Part shown: positions 19,407-27,667 of the stretch, piece by piece
How positions within the stretch are numbered: position 1 is the first letter of the stretch
Layout: every line of letters begins with the position of its first letter
Source: Gammaproteobacteria bacterium
GTDB taxonomy: Bacteria > Pseudomonadota > Gammaproteobacteria > Berkiellales > Berkiellaceae
Assembly: GCA_016191245.1 (NCBI GenBank)
Contig: JACPOY010000013.1
Location: 1-64,000, forward strand
Length of the DNA: 64,000 nt
Direction of reading: 5' to 3'
Notes under the pieces: generated by a model
What the model was told of the DNA's origin: nothing
Database searches by the model: none
What the model saw: the letters and a program-made list of their open reading frames with translations, nothing else
Position numbers and translations under genes: made by a program

Positions 19407-19422
19407 AGTAGGCTCCTATATT

Positions 19423-19572
19423 TTACTGCTATAACAGTAAATATGGCTTAATTTTTCTTATTTGTCAATTAATCAATCATAAAAACACATAATTTACCGC
19501 TATAGCAGCAATATTTACATAAAAGACTGTATTGGCGGTTATATAAAGCAGAAATTACTGCTTAAGCAGTAA
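19423..19572. promoter_or_regulatory. three HipB operators upstream of hipBST
   Basis: O1 19423-19440 TTACTGCTATAACAGTAA, O2 about 19494-19511 TTACCGCTATAGCAGCAA, O3 19555-19572 TTACTGCTTAAGCAGTAA (a perfect 18-bp palindrome). Spacing is 71 and 61 bases, close to whole helical turns apart, which would suit looping by HipB dimers. The sites are unrelated to those of the hipBA operon at 14.1 kb. Confidence 0.75.
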
Positions 19573-19618
19573 ATTTTGGAGCGCTATTCATTTTAATTTA
19601 CATTATTGATATAAAATT

Positions 19619-20218
19619 TTAGACCAAAGCAGCATTGATAAGATTAACTATTTGCGAAGCACACTGCTCTGGTTTCTTAGTAGATGTGTCAATGAATAAA
19701 TCATAAGTTGCATTTTTGTGAACATGATAAAATTGATGCCTGGCAGATCCAATTTTCCTATCACCACGTTCCTTTTCTCGATTTTCTAGCACATCTAGAT
19801 TTGCAGTTACGCCGACAAAAAAGATATAACAATTTGATAGCTTAGTTTTCCAAGCATTTAATCCTTCTTGTCCAAAAGTAACTTCGTCAACGATGACATT
19901 GTGTCCATTTAAAACCAACGTATTCACAATATCCTTATATGTTTCATTTATTTTTATCGCATAATTTCCCATTTGAATGCTTGAGGCACTTCTACCTTCC
20001 AGATCAACTTCTTCCTTCCACCAAAATCCTTCTTCCGCTTTTTGACCTTCCCAGTTATTCATTTTATTGGGCATCATGTTGATCATGGTATCAATTCCAA
20101 TGTGTAAAAAAGGCGTATCAAGCATTTCCTGAAAAAAATAACTTATTAGTGATTTTCCAGCACTTGATGGACCATTTAGAATGATAACAATAGGTTTGTC
20201 AGATTTATTTAATCGCAA
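19619..20218 (-). CDS. chloramphenicol phosphotransferase-like P-loop kinase
   Basis: 199 residues. Walker A GPSSAGKS at 16-23, then the CPT-family landmarks PFLHIGID and a Trp/Gly-rich middle, with a late NREKERGDR lid-like segment. This family includes a chloramphenicol 3-O-phosphotransferase but many members have unknown substrates, so resistance should not be assumed. Followed upstream by a DUF1653 gene on the same strand. Confidence 0.75.
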   Translation of the reverse strand: MRLNKSDKPIVIILNGPSSAGKSLISYFFQEMLDTPFLHIGIDTMINMMPNKMNNWEGQKAEEGFWWKEEVDLEGRSASSIQMGNYAIKINETYKDIVNTLVLNGHNVIVDEVTFGQEGLNAWKTKLSNCYIFFVGVTANLDVLENREKERGDRKIGSARHQFYHVHKNATYDLFIDTSTKKPEQCASQIVNLINAALV

Positions 20219-20254
20219 AATATCATCCCAAATTAGGGTTGCATTTAAAACATT

Positions 20255-20485
20255 CTACTCAATTGGTGCTTCTTCAAACAACGTTCTGACAAACGTAAAT
20301 CGACGAACTGATTTACCATTTACTTCTACATTACCTTGAAACATTTCTAAAGGTCGGATCAAGAGGCCATAGTTTTCGTGCAGCATCTGGTAAATGACAA
20401 ATTCTTCAAGCGTTTCAGAGTGTCGGCCAATGCCGATCACCTGATAAAAAGGGCCTTTATAATGTTGATATAAACCAAGTTTCAT
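20255..20485 (-). CDS. DUF1653 protein
   Basis: 76 residues matching the DUF1653 pattern: G-x-Y-x-H-Y-K-G, Y-x-V-I-G-I-x-R-H-S-E-T, E-x-x-V-I-Y-Q, RPLEMFQ, near-full length of the domain. Function is unknown; members often sit beside small nucleotide-binding enzymes. Good start with a short leader. Confidence 0.85.
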   Translation of the reverse strand: MKLGLYQHYKGPFYQVIGIGRHSETLEEFVIYQMLHENYGLLIRPLEMFQGNVEVNGKSVRRFTFVRTLFEEAPIE

Positions 20486-20573
20486 AAAAAAAACCTTAGG
20501 TATTAAATTTACTTTTAAACAATTGTCACATTAAACAAGATAGGAAACAGTCATGCAACAAACACTTTAGCGA

Positions 20574-21545
20574 CTACTTACCACTTTCATTTTTTAGTAG
20601 TGTTTTAAGAGAGCCTCCAATAAACCAATTTTGTTTTTCTTTACTTTTGCTTCGAGTTGCGGTCTGTAATCGATAAATGGCTAAAGAAGAAAAAATAGGT
20701 AGCAATCTTAGAATATTATCATAGATGCTATCTAATTTTTTTATATCAGCAATATCAGACCAACAGGATAAGCATTTTTGCTTAATATTTTCCAATAACG
20801 GTCCATCTAATTCTAATTTGTATCGTCTTGCATTACTGCGCAAATGAGAGGCTATTGAAAAAAATGGATGCGCTATTACACTCTCACCCCAATCTATGAC
20901 GGATATTTGTTGCGTATCTTCATCTAATATCATGTTGTTTTCATTGAAATCAGCATTTACTAGCGTTTCTTTTACTTTTTGCATCATAAGAAATTCACAA
21001 ATTGATTCTATGGTAGGTACTAATTTTATTAGCTTATCTATCTCATCGCGTGTCAGCCCTTCTTGTTGCAGCATTTCTTTCTTTTCTAGTAATTCCATAT
21101 AAAGTTCAGGAAAGCGATTTATGCGCCAATCTGGAACACTAATTGCTTGCAAAGCATCCAGATTTTGCTCAAAAGACCGCAAGATACTTATATAAGAATG
21201 TAAACCTTTGATTAGAAGATCTGCATCTATTGTTCCGTTAAACTTGGTGCGAAGGGAATGATCACCACAGCTACTCATCAGGAAACAATAAAGCTCATGA
21301 TTTTGAAAAAGAATTGCTGGAGTAGCTGAATCTGGAATATTTTTTTGAATAACTTTAATTATTTCTGGTTCAATAATCAAATCAGGTGGTGTTTGTTTTA
21401 AATAAAAGCAACCTTTTGAGGTAGAAAATCGGATCACAGTAGACCAAGGTGTTTCTATCACGATTTCAGGAGGACTTTCTATTTTATGATCTTTAGAAAT
21501 CAGATAATCTAATCCCAATTCAATGATTTGCGTTTTATTGTCCAT
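20574..21545 (-). CDS. aminoglycoside phosphotransferase (APH) family kinase
   Basis: 323 residues with a protein-kinase-like fold. NADFNENNMI is the catalytic loop (Asp, Asn; the usual leading His is Asn here) and VIDWGES holds the metal-binding Asp. The start is set at ATG 21545, since the longer frame begins with a TTG. The family covers antibiotic, choline and sugar kinases; the substrate is unknown. Confidence 0.75.
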   Translation of the reverse strand: MDNKTQIIELGLDYLISKDHKIESPPEIVIETPWSTVIRFSTSKGCFYLKQTPPDLIIEPEIIKVIQKNIPDSATPAILFQNHELYCFLMSSCGDHSLRTKFNGTIDADLLIKGLHSYISILRSFEQNLDALQAISVPDWRINRFPELYMELLEKKEMLQQEGLTRDEIDKLIKLVPTIESICEFLMMQKVKETLVNADFNENNMILDEDTQQISVIDWGESVIAHPFFSIASHLRSNARRYKLELDGPLLENIKQKCLSCWSDIADIKKLDSIYDNILRLLPIFSSLAIYRLQTATRSKSKEKQNWFIGGSLKTLLKNESGK

Positions 21546-21790
21546 TTTTACAATCCGTATCAAAGCTTTTATATGGAAAGCGTATTCATATTCATTTTTT
21601 GCTCAGAGCGGCATGTGAATCAAATAAACAAATCCTGATGTAAGGTTAACGCTCTTTTTGGTTAACATACCACATGGCATAAAATTTGCCTATGCATGAA
21701 ATAAACAAAAAATAAATAGTTCTTGTTTTTTTTAATTGATTTGCAGTATAAATAAATTATGCCCGTGAAAATGGAATCAAGGATGAGAAC

Positions 21791-22900
21791 ATGTTCCCTG
21801 TGCAAATTCCCAGCGAAATACTTGCTCAAATATTAGATCAATTACCTTTTAAATCACAACTTGCCTTTAGTCAAACCTGCCGTGAAGCCAATCGCTTTCT
21901 GAATGATGAGCACTTTTGGGCAAATAGAATTAAAGCACTTTGCCCATTTGAGCTCAACCTGGCACCCACTAAAGCTAATTTTATGAAACGCTTATCACGC
22001 ATACAAAAAGAGGTCGCTTTTTTCGATAAACATTATCCAAAAATACTTGCTATGATACAAATTCACCCCTTGGCTTTAGCACATTTTAATGTGAGTTTGG
22101 CAAGGATAAAAGAGTTGATGAAAAACCCATGGGGTGAAAGTTATATTGAAAAGTTAAAGGAAATAAATCAATTATTAACTATGCTTAATGCTCAACTCAT
22201 CGAAATACAACTTTTATCTGCAAATAGAACATATTTAAAACTTTCCTATATTAGCCGTTTTCCTGAACATGTTATTACGAATAATCTACCACTTTTTTCA
22301 CAATTAGAGCGACTTGAATTAAAAGACAACTTATTAGAAACTTTACCAACGACGATTGGTTTATGCAAATCATTAACTTCTCTTGATGTTTATGATAATC
22401 CGATTATTGCAGTCCCAGCATCGCTAAATCAGCTACAGAATCTTCACTTTTTATATTTTAGCGGTGGTAATACACCCACCATGCCAGATGCTATTTATCA
22501 GCTCAAATCTCTTAAATGGTTATCATACGATAATATGCAATTAAAACAATTATCGCCAAATGTAGCATTATTACAATCATTAACTTGGTTATATTTACGT
22601 AATAATCATCTTACTCAATTGCCTGAAGAATTAGTAACGCTCAAAAAATTAAAAGATCTATATTTGGAAAATAATCACTTATTAACTACATTAGCGCAAT
22701 CTTTATTACGGTTTTTTAAAACTCTAAAATTGGATCTACCCATATTTTTTGTCACACAACCCATGGATTTAGATAATCTGAATGAAAGAAAAACCGATGA
22801 TATTGATGCATTGGCTGATACCATGGCTTTATTGACCGTTTATCCAAAGTCTCATACTGAAAAACCCAAGGGGCGATCGCCTTTAGCACGATCTTATTAA
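21791..22900 (+). CDS. F-box and leucine-rich-repeat protein, putative effector
   Basis: 369 residues. The N-terminus is an F-box (IPSEILAQILDQLPFKSQLAFSQTCREANRFLNDEHFWANRI, given in brief as about residues 6-48: IPSEIL...LPF...TCR...W). A helical linker follows, then five or six LRR units (about 165-315; LxxLxLxxNxLxxLP, for example LYLRNNHLTQLPEEL). In eukaryotes F-box proteins bind SKP1 in SCF ubiquitin ligases, and intracellular bacteria export F-box effectors to hijack it (Legionella AnkB, LegU1). Export here is inferred. AAGGATGAG precedes the ATG. No signal peptide. Confidence 0.8.
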   Translation: MFPVQIPSEILAQILDQLPFKSQLAFSQTCREANRFLNDEHFWANRIKALCPFELNLAPTKANFMKRLSRIQKEVAFFDKHYPKILAMIQIHPLALAHFNVSLARIKELMKNPWGESYIEKLKEINQLLTMLNAQLIEIQLLSANRTYLKLSYISRFPEHVITNNLPLFSQLERLELKDNLLETLPTTIGLCKSLTSLDVYDNPIIAVPASLNQLQNLHFLYFSGGNTPTMPDAIYQLKSLKWLSYDNMQLKQLSPNVALLQSLTWLYLRNNHLTQLPEELVTLKKLKDLYLENNHLLTTLAQSLLRFFKTLKLDLPIFFVTQPMDLDNLNERKTDDIDALADTMALLTVYPKSHTEKPKGRSPLARSY

Positions 22901-23005
22901 CATTCTATTTATTTATGAAAAAGTTCTGCGAAGCCTTTTAGGCATACGAGAAAAGTCGCCTATTCGAAGAAGCTAATAAAAAAATTCAGTAATTAAATGA
23001 AAGAT

Positions 23006-24559
23006 CTATATGACTTGAAGTGACTCAATTTCCTTTTGTAATTCTGCTAGCGCCTTGTTCTTAGAAGCAATTTTAAGTGATTCATTTATCATTTCTTGGG
23101 CTTTCACATAATTTCCTAAAGCTTGATACGCCAGCGTAAGATTAAAATACGTATCTTTGTCTTTTCCAAAAAATTCCAATGAATAATTATAAAACTCAAT
23201 CGCTTTTTCGTTAAAGCCCATATTATAGAGAGTTGAGCCAATCGCAAAAGGAAGATCTTGTGATTTTTCGAGTTTAAAGAAGTAACGCCATGCGCGTTCA
23301 AGTCCGTTCAATATACTATGTTGTACGCCGACAGTGATGGCATCATTTTCTAGTTTTTCGATCACTTGTTCATGATAATCATAAAATATACTAGGATCCC
23401 ATTCCGCTAAATTTAAAATATTAACAATCGATTCTAGCGATGTAAATTTGGTAATTGGTTCATCATCAATATAACAGATATCAAAAAGATCTTGCGGGCT
23501 AAAACAAGATAAACTATTGGTAAAGGTATAAGTTGTGTTAGGTATTTTATAATCCGTTTGAAAGATAAAATTTGCTACTTGAAAATCAGCTCCTTTATCC
23601 CCCATTAACAAACAATTTCCCCCACAAAGCTCAGTGTAGCGTCTTAGTGCATCAAAATTTACCATCATCGATACAGAACCATGAAAGGAAATATCAGGGT
23701 CGTCGTTCTCTTCAAATAAATCTTTATCTGTTACACCTTTATCTGAAACCAAAAACATGACAGGTCCGTTAGTGAATTTTTTCAAATTTTCAATGCACAT
23801 AATGGCACCGATGGGCATTAAAAAGGCAGCATTTTCACTTTCAGTTTCATAGTCTTGCAATATTTTATTCAATACTGGATTTTCGCTGTAATAATTTGTG
23901 TCGACGGGATGCTTTACAAACTCATATTGTGCATCTTTAAAATAATCTTTGAGATCTCCCTTTTCAATTTTGTCTGCATTTTTGATGACCAACTCGACTT
24001 CATGCAAGCGATGATTAATAACCTGAAAGGCATCTTGAGCTAAGGTATCAAAGATATAGTTACATATCACAAATAGCGGCTTATTAATTGAATTAACTTT
24101 TAGGTGTTGACCTGAAATAGCTAATTTTAGCTCGGTATCTCGGTCTGCGTTAAATACAGCAATATCTAACCAGCCTTCATCTATAAAAGGTTTCAACGCA
24201 TGGTGGGTTTGCCATGATTCAAGACTTTTTAAACTAATGTCCGTCATGATGAACTTTAACCATTTTTTGGGCCATTCAAAAACTTCAAACGCTTGTCGTA
24301 AATTTTCTAATAAGTAGAAAGAAAGCCGACCATGACCTGCACCTATTTCAAAAATATAAAAAGGCAAATCATCAGGTTTACCATGCGCTAAGATATAATC
24401 TTGTATTTGTGCAACAATCTGTTTCGCGTAATTATTAGCTAAATAGGTATTATTGGTGATTTGCTGTGGCACAACCTCATCGATCCAAACCTCTGTCCCG
24501 AGTTGTGAATAGTATTCGTGCATACGCTGCCATAAAATGGAGTTTGAGAGAGATGTCAT
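23006..24559 (-). CDS. SAM-dependent methyltransferase (MidA/NDUFAF7-like) with C-terminal TPR
   Basis: 517 residues. The SAM-binding motif is EIGAGHGR at 71-78. ICNYIFDTLAQDAFQV resembles the NEFFDALP motif of MidA/NDUFAF7 arginine methyltransferases. The last 120 residues carry two TPR units (FAIGSTLYNMGFNEKAIEFYNYSL, DTYFNLTLAYQALGNYVKAQEMINESL), an unusual fusion. It may methylate a protein bound by the TPR part. Single-gene unit. Confidence 0.65.
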   Translation of the reverse strand: MTSLSNSILWQRMHEYYSQLGTEVWIDEVVPQQITNNTYLANNYAKQIVAQIQDYILAHGKPDDLPFYIFEIGAGHGRLSFYLLENLRQAFEVFEWPKKWLKFIMTDISLKSLESWQTHHALKPFIDEGWLDIAVFNADRDTELKLAISGQHLKVNSINKPLFVICNYIFDTLAQDAFQVINHRLHEVELVIKNADKIEKGDLKDYFKDAQYEFVKHPVDTNYYSENPVLNKILQDYETESENAAFLMPIGAIMCIENLKKFTNGPVMFLVSDKGVTDKDLFEENDDPDISFHGSVSMMVNFDALRRYTELCGGNCLLMGDKGADFQVANFIFQTDYKIPNTTYTFTNSLSCFSPQDLFDICYIDDEPITKFTSLESIVNILNLAEWDPSIFYDYHEQVIEKLENDAITVGVQHSILNGLERAWRYFFKLEKSQDLPFAIGSTLYNMGFNEKAIEFYNYSLEFFGKDKDTYFNLTLAYQALGNYVKAQEMINESLKIASKNKALAELQKEIESLQVI

Positions 24560-24629
24560 GCTAAGTTAACTTTATTGTAATTGATCAAGGGCTACTTACT
24601 AACACAATTCTCCTCATTAATCAAGAAAA

Positions 24630-24666
24630 TGGGCTCAAATGAGATGATTGCTAGACTTTGAGCCCA
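24630..24666 (-). terminator. terminator after the OmpW-like gene
   Basis: TGGGCTCAAA (24630-24639) pairs perfectly with TTTGAGCCCA (24657-24666). On the minus strand it is followed by TTTTC. Confidence 0.7.
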
Positions 24667-24680
24667 TCCCTCTCATTTTT

Positions 24681-25322
24681 TTAACCAAATCGATAGCCTA
24701 TGCCTACACCAACAATAAGAGGGTTGATATCAATTGAAGTTTTTAATACTGGAGGAGCCACTAATTGTACCGTTGCATCAGTATCGATATAAACCTTTTT
24801 GACATCCAAATTAATATGCCATTGCGGCCTAAAATTAAAATTAATACCCGCTTGCAAAACACCTCCAAAGCTATTTTCATATTCAATATGGGTTGCTAGT
24901 GGTCCTGGATTAACGCCGAAAAAATATGTGTAGTTGATGCCTGCACCAATATAGGGGTTAACAAAGCATCGAGGTAAGAAATGCCATTGAAGTGTTAAAG
25001 TGGGTGGTAATAAGCTTACTTCACCCAGATTGACATTACCAGCAATAGTGCCATTTGCTCTAGCACGATGACGAGTTATAGCAGAGATAAGTTCTACAGC
25101 AATATTATCAGTGAAAAAATAACTAATATCGATTTCAGGAGTGATATTGGTATCTACAGACGCTGTTCCACCAATTGTTGAAATTGGGCTACTATCCACA
25201 TCTGGTGACACAATTAACCAGCGTACCCTCAGTGCAAAAGGATCTTCTACCTCAGCTTTAACTAATGGTGTTGCAACTAAGGCACTAGCAAGTACTAGTG
25301 AAGAAATAAATTTATTATTCAT
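24681..25322 (-). CDS. ompW: OmpW-family outer membrane protein
   Basis: 213 residues with a signal peptide (cleavage probably after VKA, near residue 24) and eight amphipathic strands. Family marks: FALRVRWLIVSPD near the mature N-terminus, DISYFFTDNIAVELI, LTLQWHF...FVNPYIGAGINYTYFF and a terminal strand ending in GYRFG, with the final aromatic residue used by the BAM complex. It forms a small beta-barrel for hydrophobic molecules. Monocistronic. Confidence 0.88.
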   Translation of the reverse strand: MNNKFISSLVLASALVATPLVKAEVEDPFALRVRWLIVSPDVDSSPISTIGGTASVDTNITPEIDISYFFTDNIAVELISAITRHRARANGTIAGNVNLGEVSLLPPTLTLQWHFLPRCFVNPYIGAGINYTYFFGVNPGPLATHIEYENSFGGVLQAGINFNFRPQWHINLDVKKVYIDTDATVQLVAPPVLKTSIDINPLIVGVGIGYRFG

Positions 25323-25371
25323 TTAAACGTTACCCTTATTGTAATTTAACATTGCAGAAAATCCTTTATGT

Positions 25372-26280
25372 TTACTTGAGCCAATCTTTATCAATTAGAA
25401 AATCCTTGTATAATAAACTTTCTTCAGAATCTTGTTCAGGTTTCCAATTATATTGCCAACATGACTGTGGGGGCATGGACATTAATATAGATTCTACAGC
25501 ACCTCCTGATTGTAATCCGAATAAAGTCCCTCTATCGTAGAGAAGGTTAAATTCTACATAGCGACCGCGTCGATAAAGCTGAAACGCTTTATGTTTATCA
25601 TTGTAAGGAAGTGCTTTTCGTTTATTAACAATGGGTCTATATGCTTTTAAAAAAATATCTCCTATCGCTTGAGTAAACGCAAATGATTTAATAAATCCCC
25701 ACTCATTTAGATCATCAAAGAAAAGGCCGCCAATACCTCTATGTTCTTGTCGATGCGGTAAATAAAAATAATTATCACACCACTTTTTATACTTTTCGTA
25801 AATGCCATTACCAAAAGGTTTGCAGGCGTTTGCTGCAACTTGATGCCAATGTACACAATCTTCTACAAAACCATAATAAGGTGTTAAATCTAATCCCCCA
25901 CCAAACCACCAGAGAGGGTTTGATCCTTCTTTGCTCGCAGAAAAAAATCTCACATTTGCATGCGCTGTTGGCACAAAAGGGTTATGAGGATGTATAACAA
26001 GTGAAAGCCCTGTCGCTTCATATTCATAACCTTCTAAATCTGATCGATGCTTGGTAGCGCAACTTGGCAAATTATTTCCTTTAACATGAGAAAAATTTAC
26101 CCCTGCTTTTTCAAAAACAGCACCATTTGCTAAAATTCTGGTTACGCCACCACCACCTTTATGTGCCCAAATATCTTCCTGGAAAGTACCTTTACCATCT
26201 TCTTGTGCTAATCCTTGGGTAATAATATCCTGCAAGTCAATAAAGTAACTCCTGATATCAGTTATACACGATAAGTGCAT
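25372..26280 (-). CDS. hemF: oxygen-dependent coproporphyrinogen III oxidase
   Basis: Converts coproporphyrinogen III to protoporphyrinogen IX in haem synthesis with O2. 302 residues with the family motifs [57 protein letters not shown] and [17 protein letters not shown]. Start ATG 26280 has AGAGG 9 bases upstream. An FNR box lies 110 bases upstream in the divergent region. hemF is controlled by Anr/Dnr in Pseudomonas aeruginosa (from memory), so a similar link is plausible. Confidence 0.95.
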   Translation of the reverse strand: MHLSCITDIRSYFIDLQDIITQGLAQEDGKGTFQEDIWAHKGGGGVTRILANGAVFEKAGVNFSHVKGNNLPSCATKHRSDLEGYEYEATGLSLVIHPHNPFVPTAHANVRFFSASKEGSNPLWWFGGGLDLTPYYGFVEDCVHWHQVAANACKPFGNGIYEKYKKWCDNYFYLPHRQEHRGIGGLFFDDLNEWGFIKSFAFTQAIGDIFLKAYRPIVNKRKALPYNDKHKAFQLYRRGRYVEFNLLYDRGTLFGLQSGGAVESILMSMPPQSCWQYNWKPEQDSEESLLYKDFLIDKDWLK

Positions 26281-26389
26281 AATTACATTCCTCTATGATA
26301 ACAATTCAAATTTAATTTCGTTTTCTTTTAATTCATGAAGATAATTGTACTATTCCGGGGAAAAGGAAATTACTTAAATATCAAAAAAA

Positions 26390-26403
26390 TTGATCTAGAT
26401 CAA
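26390..26403 (+). promoter_or_regulatory. perfect FNR box between hemF and rubredoxin
   Basis: TTGATCTAGATCAA matches the FNR consensus TTGAT-N4-ATCAA exactly. A TATATT -10 box at 26427-26432 would put the rubredoxin transcript start near 26438, with the box centred close to -41.5, the class II activator position. For hemF a TACAAT box (26344-26349, minus) puts it near -59. Confidence 0.8.
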
Positions 26404-26490
26404 GAAATGTAAGGTTATTTCAAGAATATATTGTTGAACAGATAATGCTAATGTTAACCTCTTAATCACTTAACTTACAGGAATGAACCT

Positions 26491-26658
26491 ATGAGTAAAT
26501 ATTTATGTTTGCCTTGCGGATATGTATACGTTGAATCTAATGATGAAAAACAAAACATTACGAAATTTGATGAACTTCCAATCAATTGGGCTTGCCCTGA
26601 GTGTGGATCTCTAAAGCATGATTTTGAAATAATGGAGGAAAAGAATAATGAATATTAA
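26491..26658 (+). CDS. rubredoxin
   Basis: 55 residues: MSKYLCLPCGYVYVE with Cys6 and Cys9, then a Trp and CPECG (Cys35, Cys38) followed by LKHDFE. This is the complete four-cysteine iron site of a rubredoxin, a small electron carrier, used for example by alkane hydroxylases, desaturases or oxygen-detoxifying enzymes. Overlaps the start of the next small gene. Probably activated by Fnr from the upstream box. Confidence 0.9.
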   Translation: MSKYLCLPCGYVYVESNDEKQNITKFDELPINWACPECGSLKHDFEIMEEKNNEY

Positions 26659-26746
26659 CGATCAAAAACCGTTTAGGCTAACGCTTCTTCAGTTGATGTC
26701 TCTGATTGCAATCATTGGTATAGCTCTAACGATTATTTATCAATAG
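26648..26746 (+). CDS. 32-residue single-pass membrane peptide
   Basis: MNINDQKPFRLTLLQLMSLIAIIGIALTIIYQ: a short polar start and one hydrophobic helix (about 12-30). It starts 11 bases inside the rubredoxin gene, in another frame, with GAGG (AATGGAGGAAAAGAATAATG) before it, so translation is coupled. No family recognised; it might anchor rubredoxin or a partner to the membrane. Confidence 0.6.
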   Translation: MNINDQKPFRLTLLQLMSLIAIIGIALTIIYQ

Positions 26747-26865
26747 AGACATTTGTATATTCACCAAATTAAGTTGACTAAATGTTTTCGCTACCAAGAT
26801 ATACAAACTTCTGGAAAGAAAGTAAAATTTAAGCTGGAACAATATAGTTTTCAGGGGGAGCGGAT

Positions 26866-27570
26866 TTGAATACGATGCGAGAAGGGCAAAGCTGTTCTTC
26901 ATGCAGGTTAGCAACATACTGCTTTCCACCTGGTATAGATAAATCTCATTTGCATTTACTAAGTGAACTTGTTAATCAGCAGACAATATTGCATCGTAAT
27001 GAGTATATTTATAGAGCTTTTGAAACATTTAGAAAAATTTTTATTATTCGTTCTGGCAGTGTAAAAACCTTTAAAATTAATTCTAACGGAGAAAAAATCA
27101 TAACCGGATTTTGCTACCCAGGAGAAATTTTAGGATTTGATGCAATTGCTACTAAAACCTACCAAGAAAACGCGCTTGCTTTAGATACTGTTTCTGTATG
27201 CGAATTAAACTTCAATGAACTAGAAAAGCTTTCATCAAAATTTCCATCCTATCAACACCAGTTGGTAAAATTAATGAGTGAAAAATTATCAAGTAATTTC
27301 TTTCTCAATTTATCGAGCTCTGCTGAGTCTAAAATCGCATTTTTTCTTTTAACCATATCAAACAAAATGAAAAATTACGGCACAACTGGGATGAATTTCA
27401 ACTTGAGCATGACAAGAGAAGATATTGCAAGGTATTTGGGCTTAGCAACAGAAACCGTTAGTCGTATTCTTTCAAAATTTCAATTAAACAATATCTTAGA
27501 ATGCTCAAAGAAAAATATTTTTCTAAAAGACTACTCACAACTACAAATTTTAGCTTCACAAGCAGGTTGA
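26866..27570 (+). CDS. fnr: FNR/Anr-type oxygen-sensing transcription regulator
   Basis: 234 residues. All four iron-sulphur ligands expected of FNR are present: Cys10, Cys13, Cys19 (CSSCRLATYC, spacing CX2CX5C as in FNR) and Cys112 (SVCELNF). The cyclic-nucleotide-like sensor domain is followed by the helix-turn-helix MTREDIARYLGLATETVSRIL, which has the recognition residues E--SR that read TTGAT...ATCAA. TTG start at 26866 with GGGGGAG 6 bases upstream; ATG 26875 is too far. Active as a dimer when oxygen is low. Confidence 0.92.
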   Translation: MNTMREGQSCSSCRLATYCFPPGIDKSHLHLLSELVNQQTILHRNEYIYRAFETFRKIFIIRSGSVKTFKINSNGEKIITGFCYPGEILGFDAIATKTYQENALALDTVSVCELNFNELEKLSSKFPSYQHQLVKLMSEKLSSNFFLNLSSSAESKIAFFLLTISNKMKNYGTTGMNFNLSMTREDIARYLGLATETVSRILSKFQLNNILECSKKNIFLKDYSQLQILASQAG

Positions 27571-27594
27571 ATTTCAGGCTAATTAATCCTTTTA

Positions 27595-27608
27595 TTGATC
27601 TATATCAA
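27595..27608 (+). promoter_or_regulatory. perfect FNR box upstream of the desaturase gene
   Basis: TTGATCTATATCAA, exact consensus. TATTTT at 27631-27636 as a -10 box would place the start near 27643 and this box at about -41.5, the activating position. The ribosome-binding site AGGAG is at about 27650. Confidence 0.75.
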
Positions 27609-27667
27609 AGATCCCTTAAGTAATTTATGTTATTTTCTTCTTAGTTTATGAGGAGAAATTAATTTTT

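Noticed and set aside
19619..21545. Antibiotic resistance genes (chloramphenicol and aminoglycoside phosphotransferase families)
   Set aside because: Family membership only; many members act on other substrates and no mobile-resistance context is seen.
26751..26807. Inverted repeat TTTGTATAT/ATATACAAA upstream of fnr
   Set aside because: Arms of 9 AT-rich bases 38 bases apart can occur by chance; no terminator T-run or known motif.
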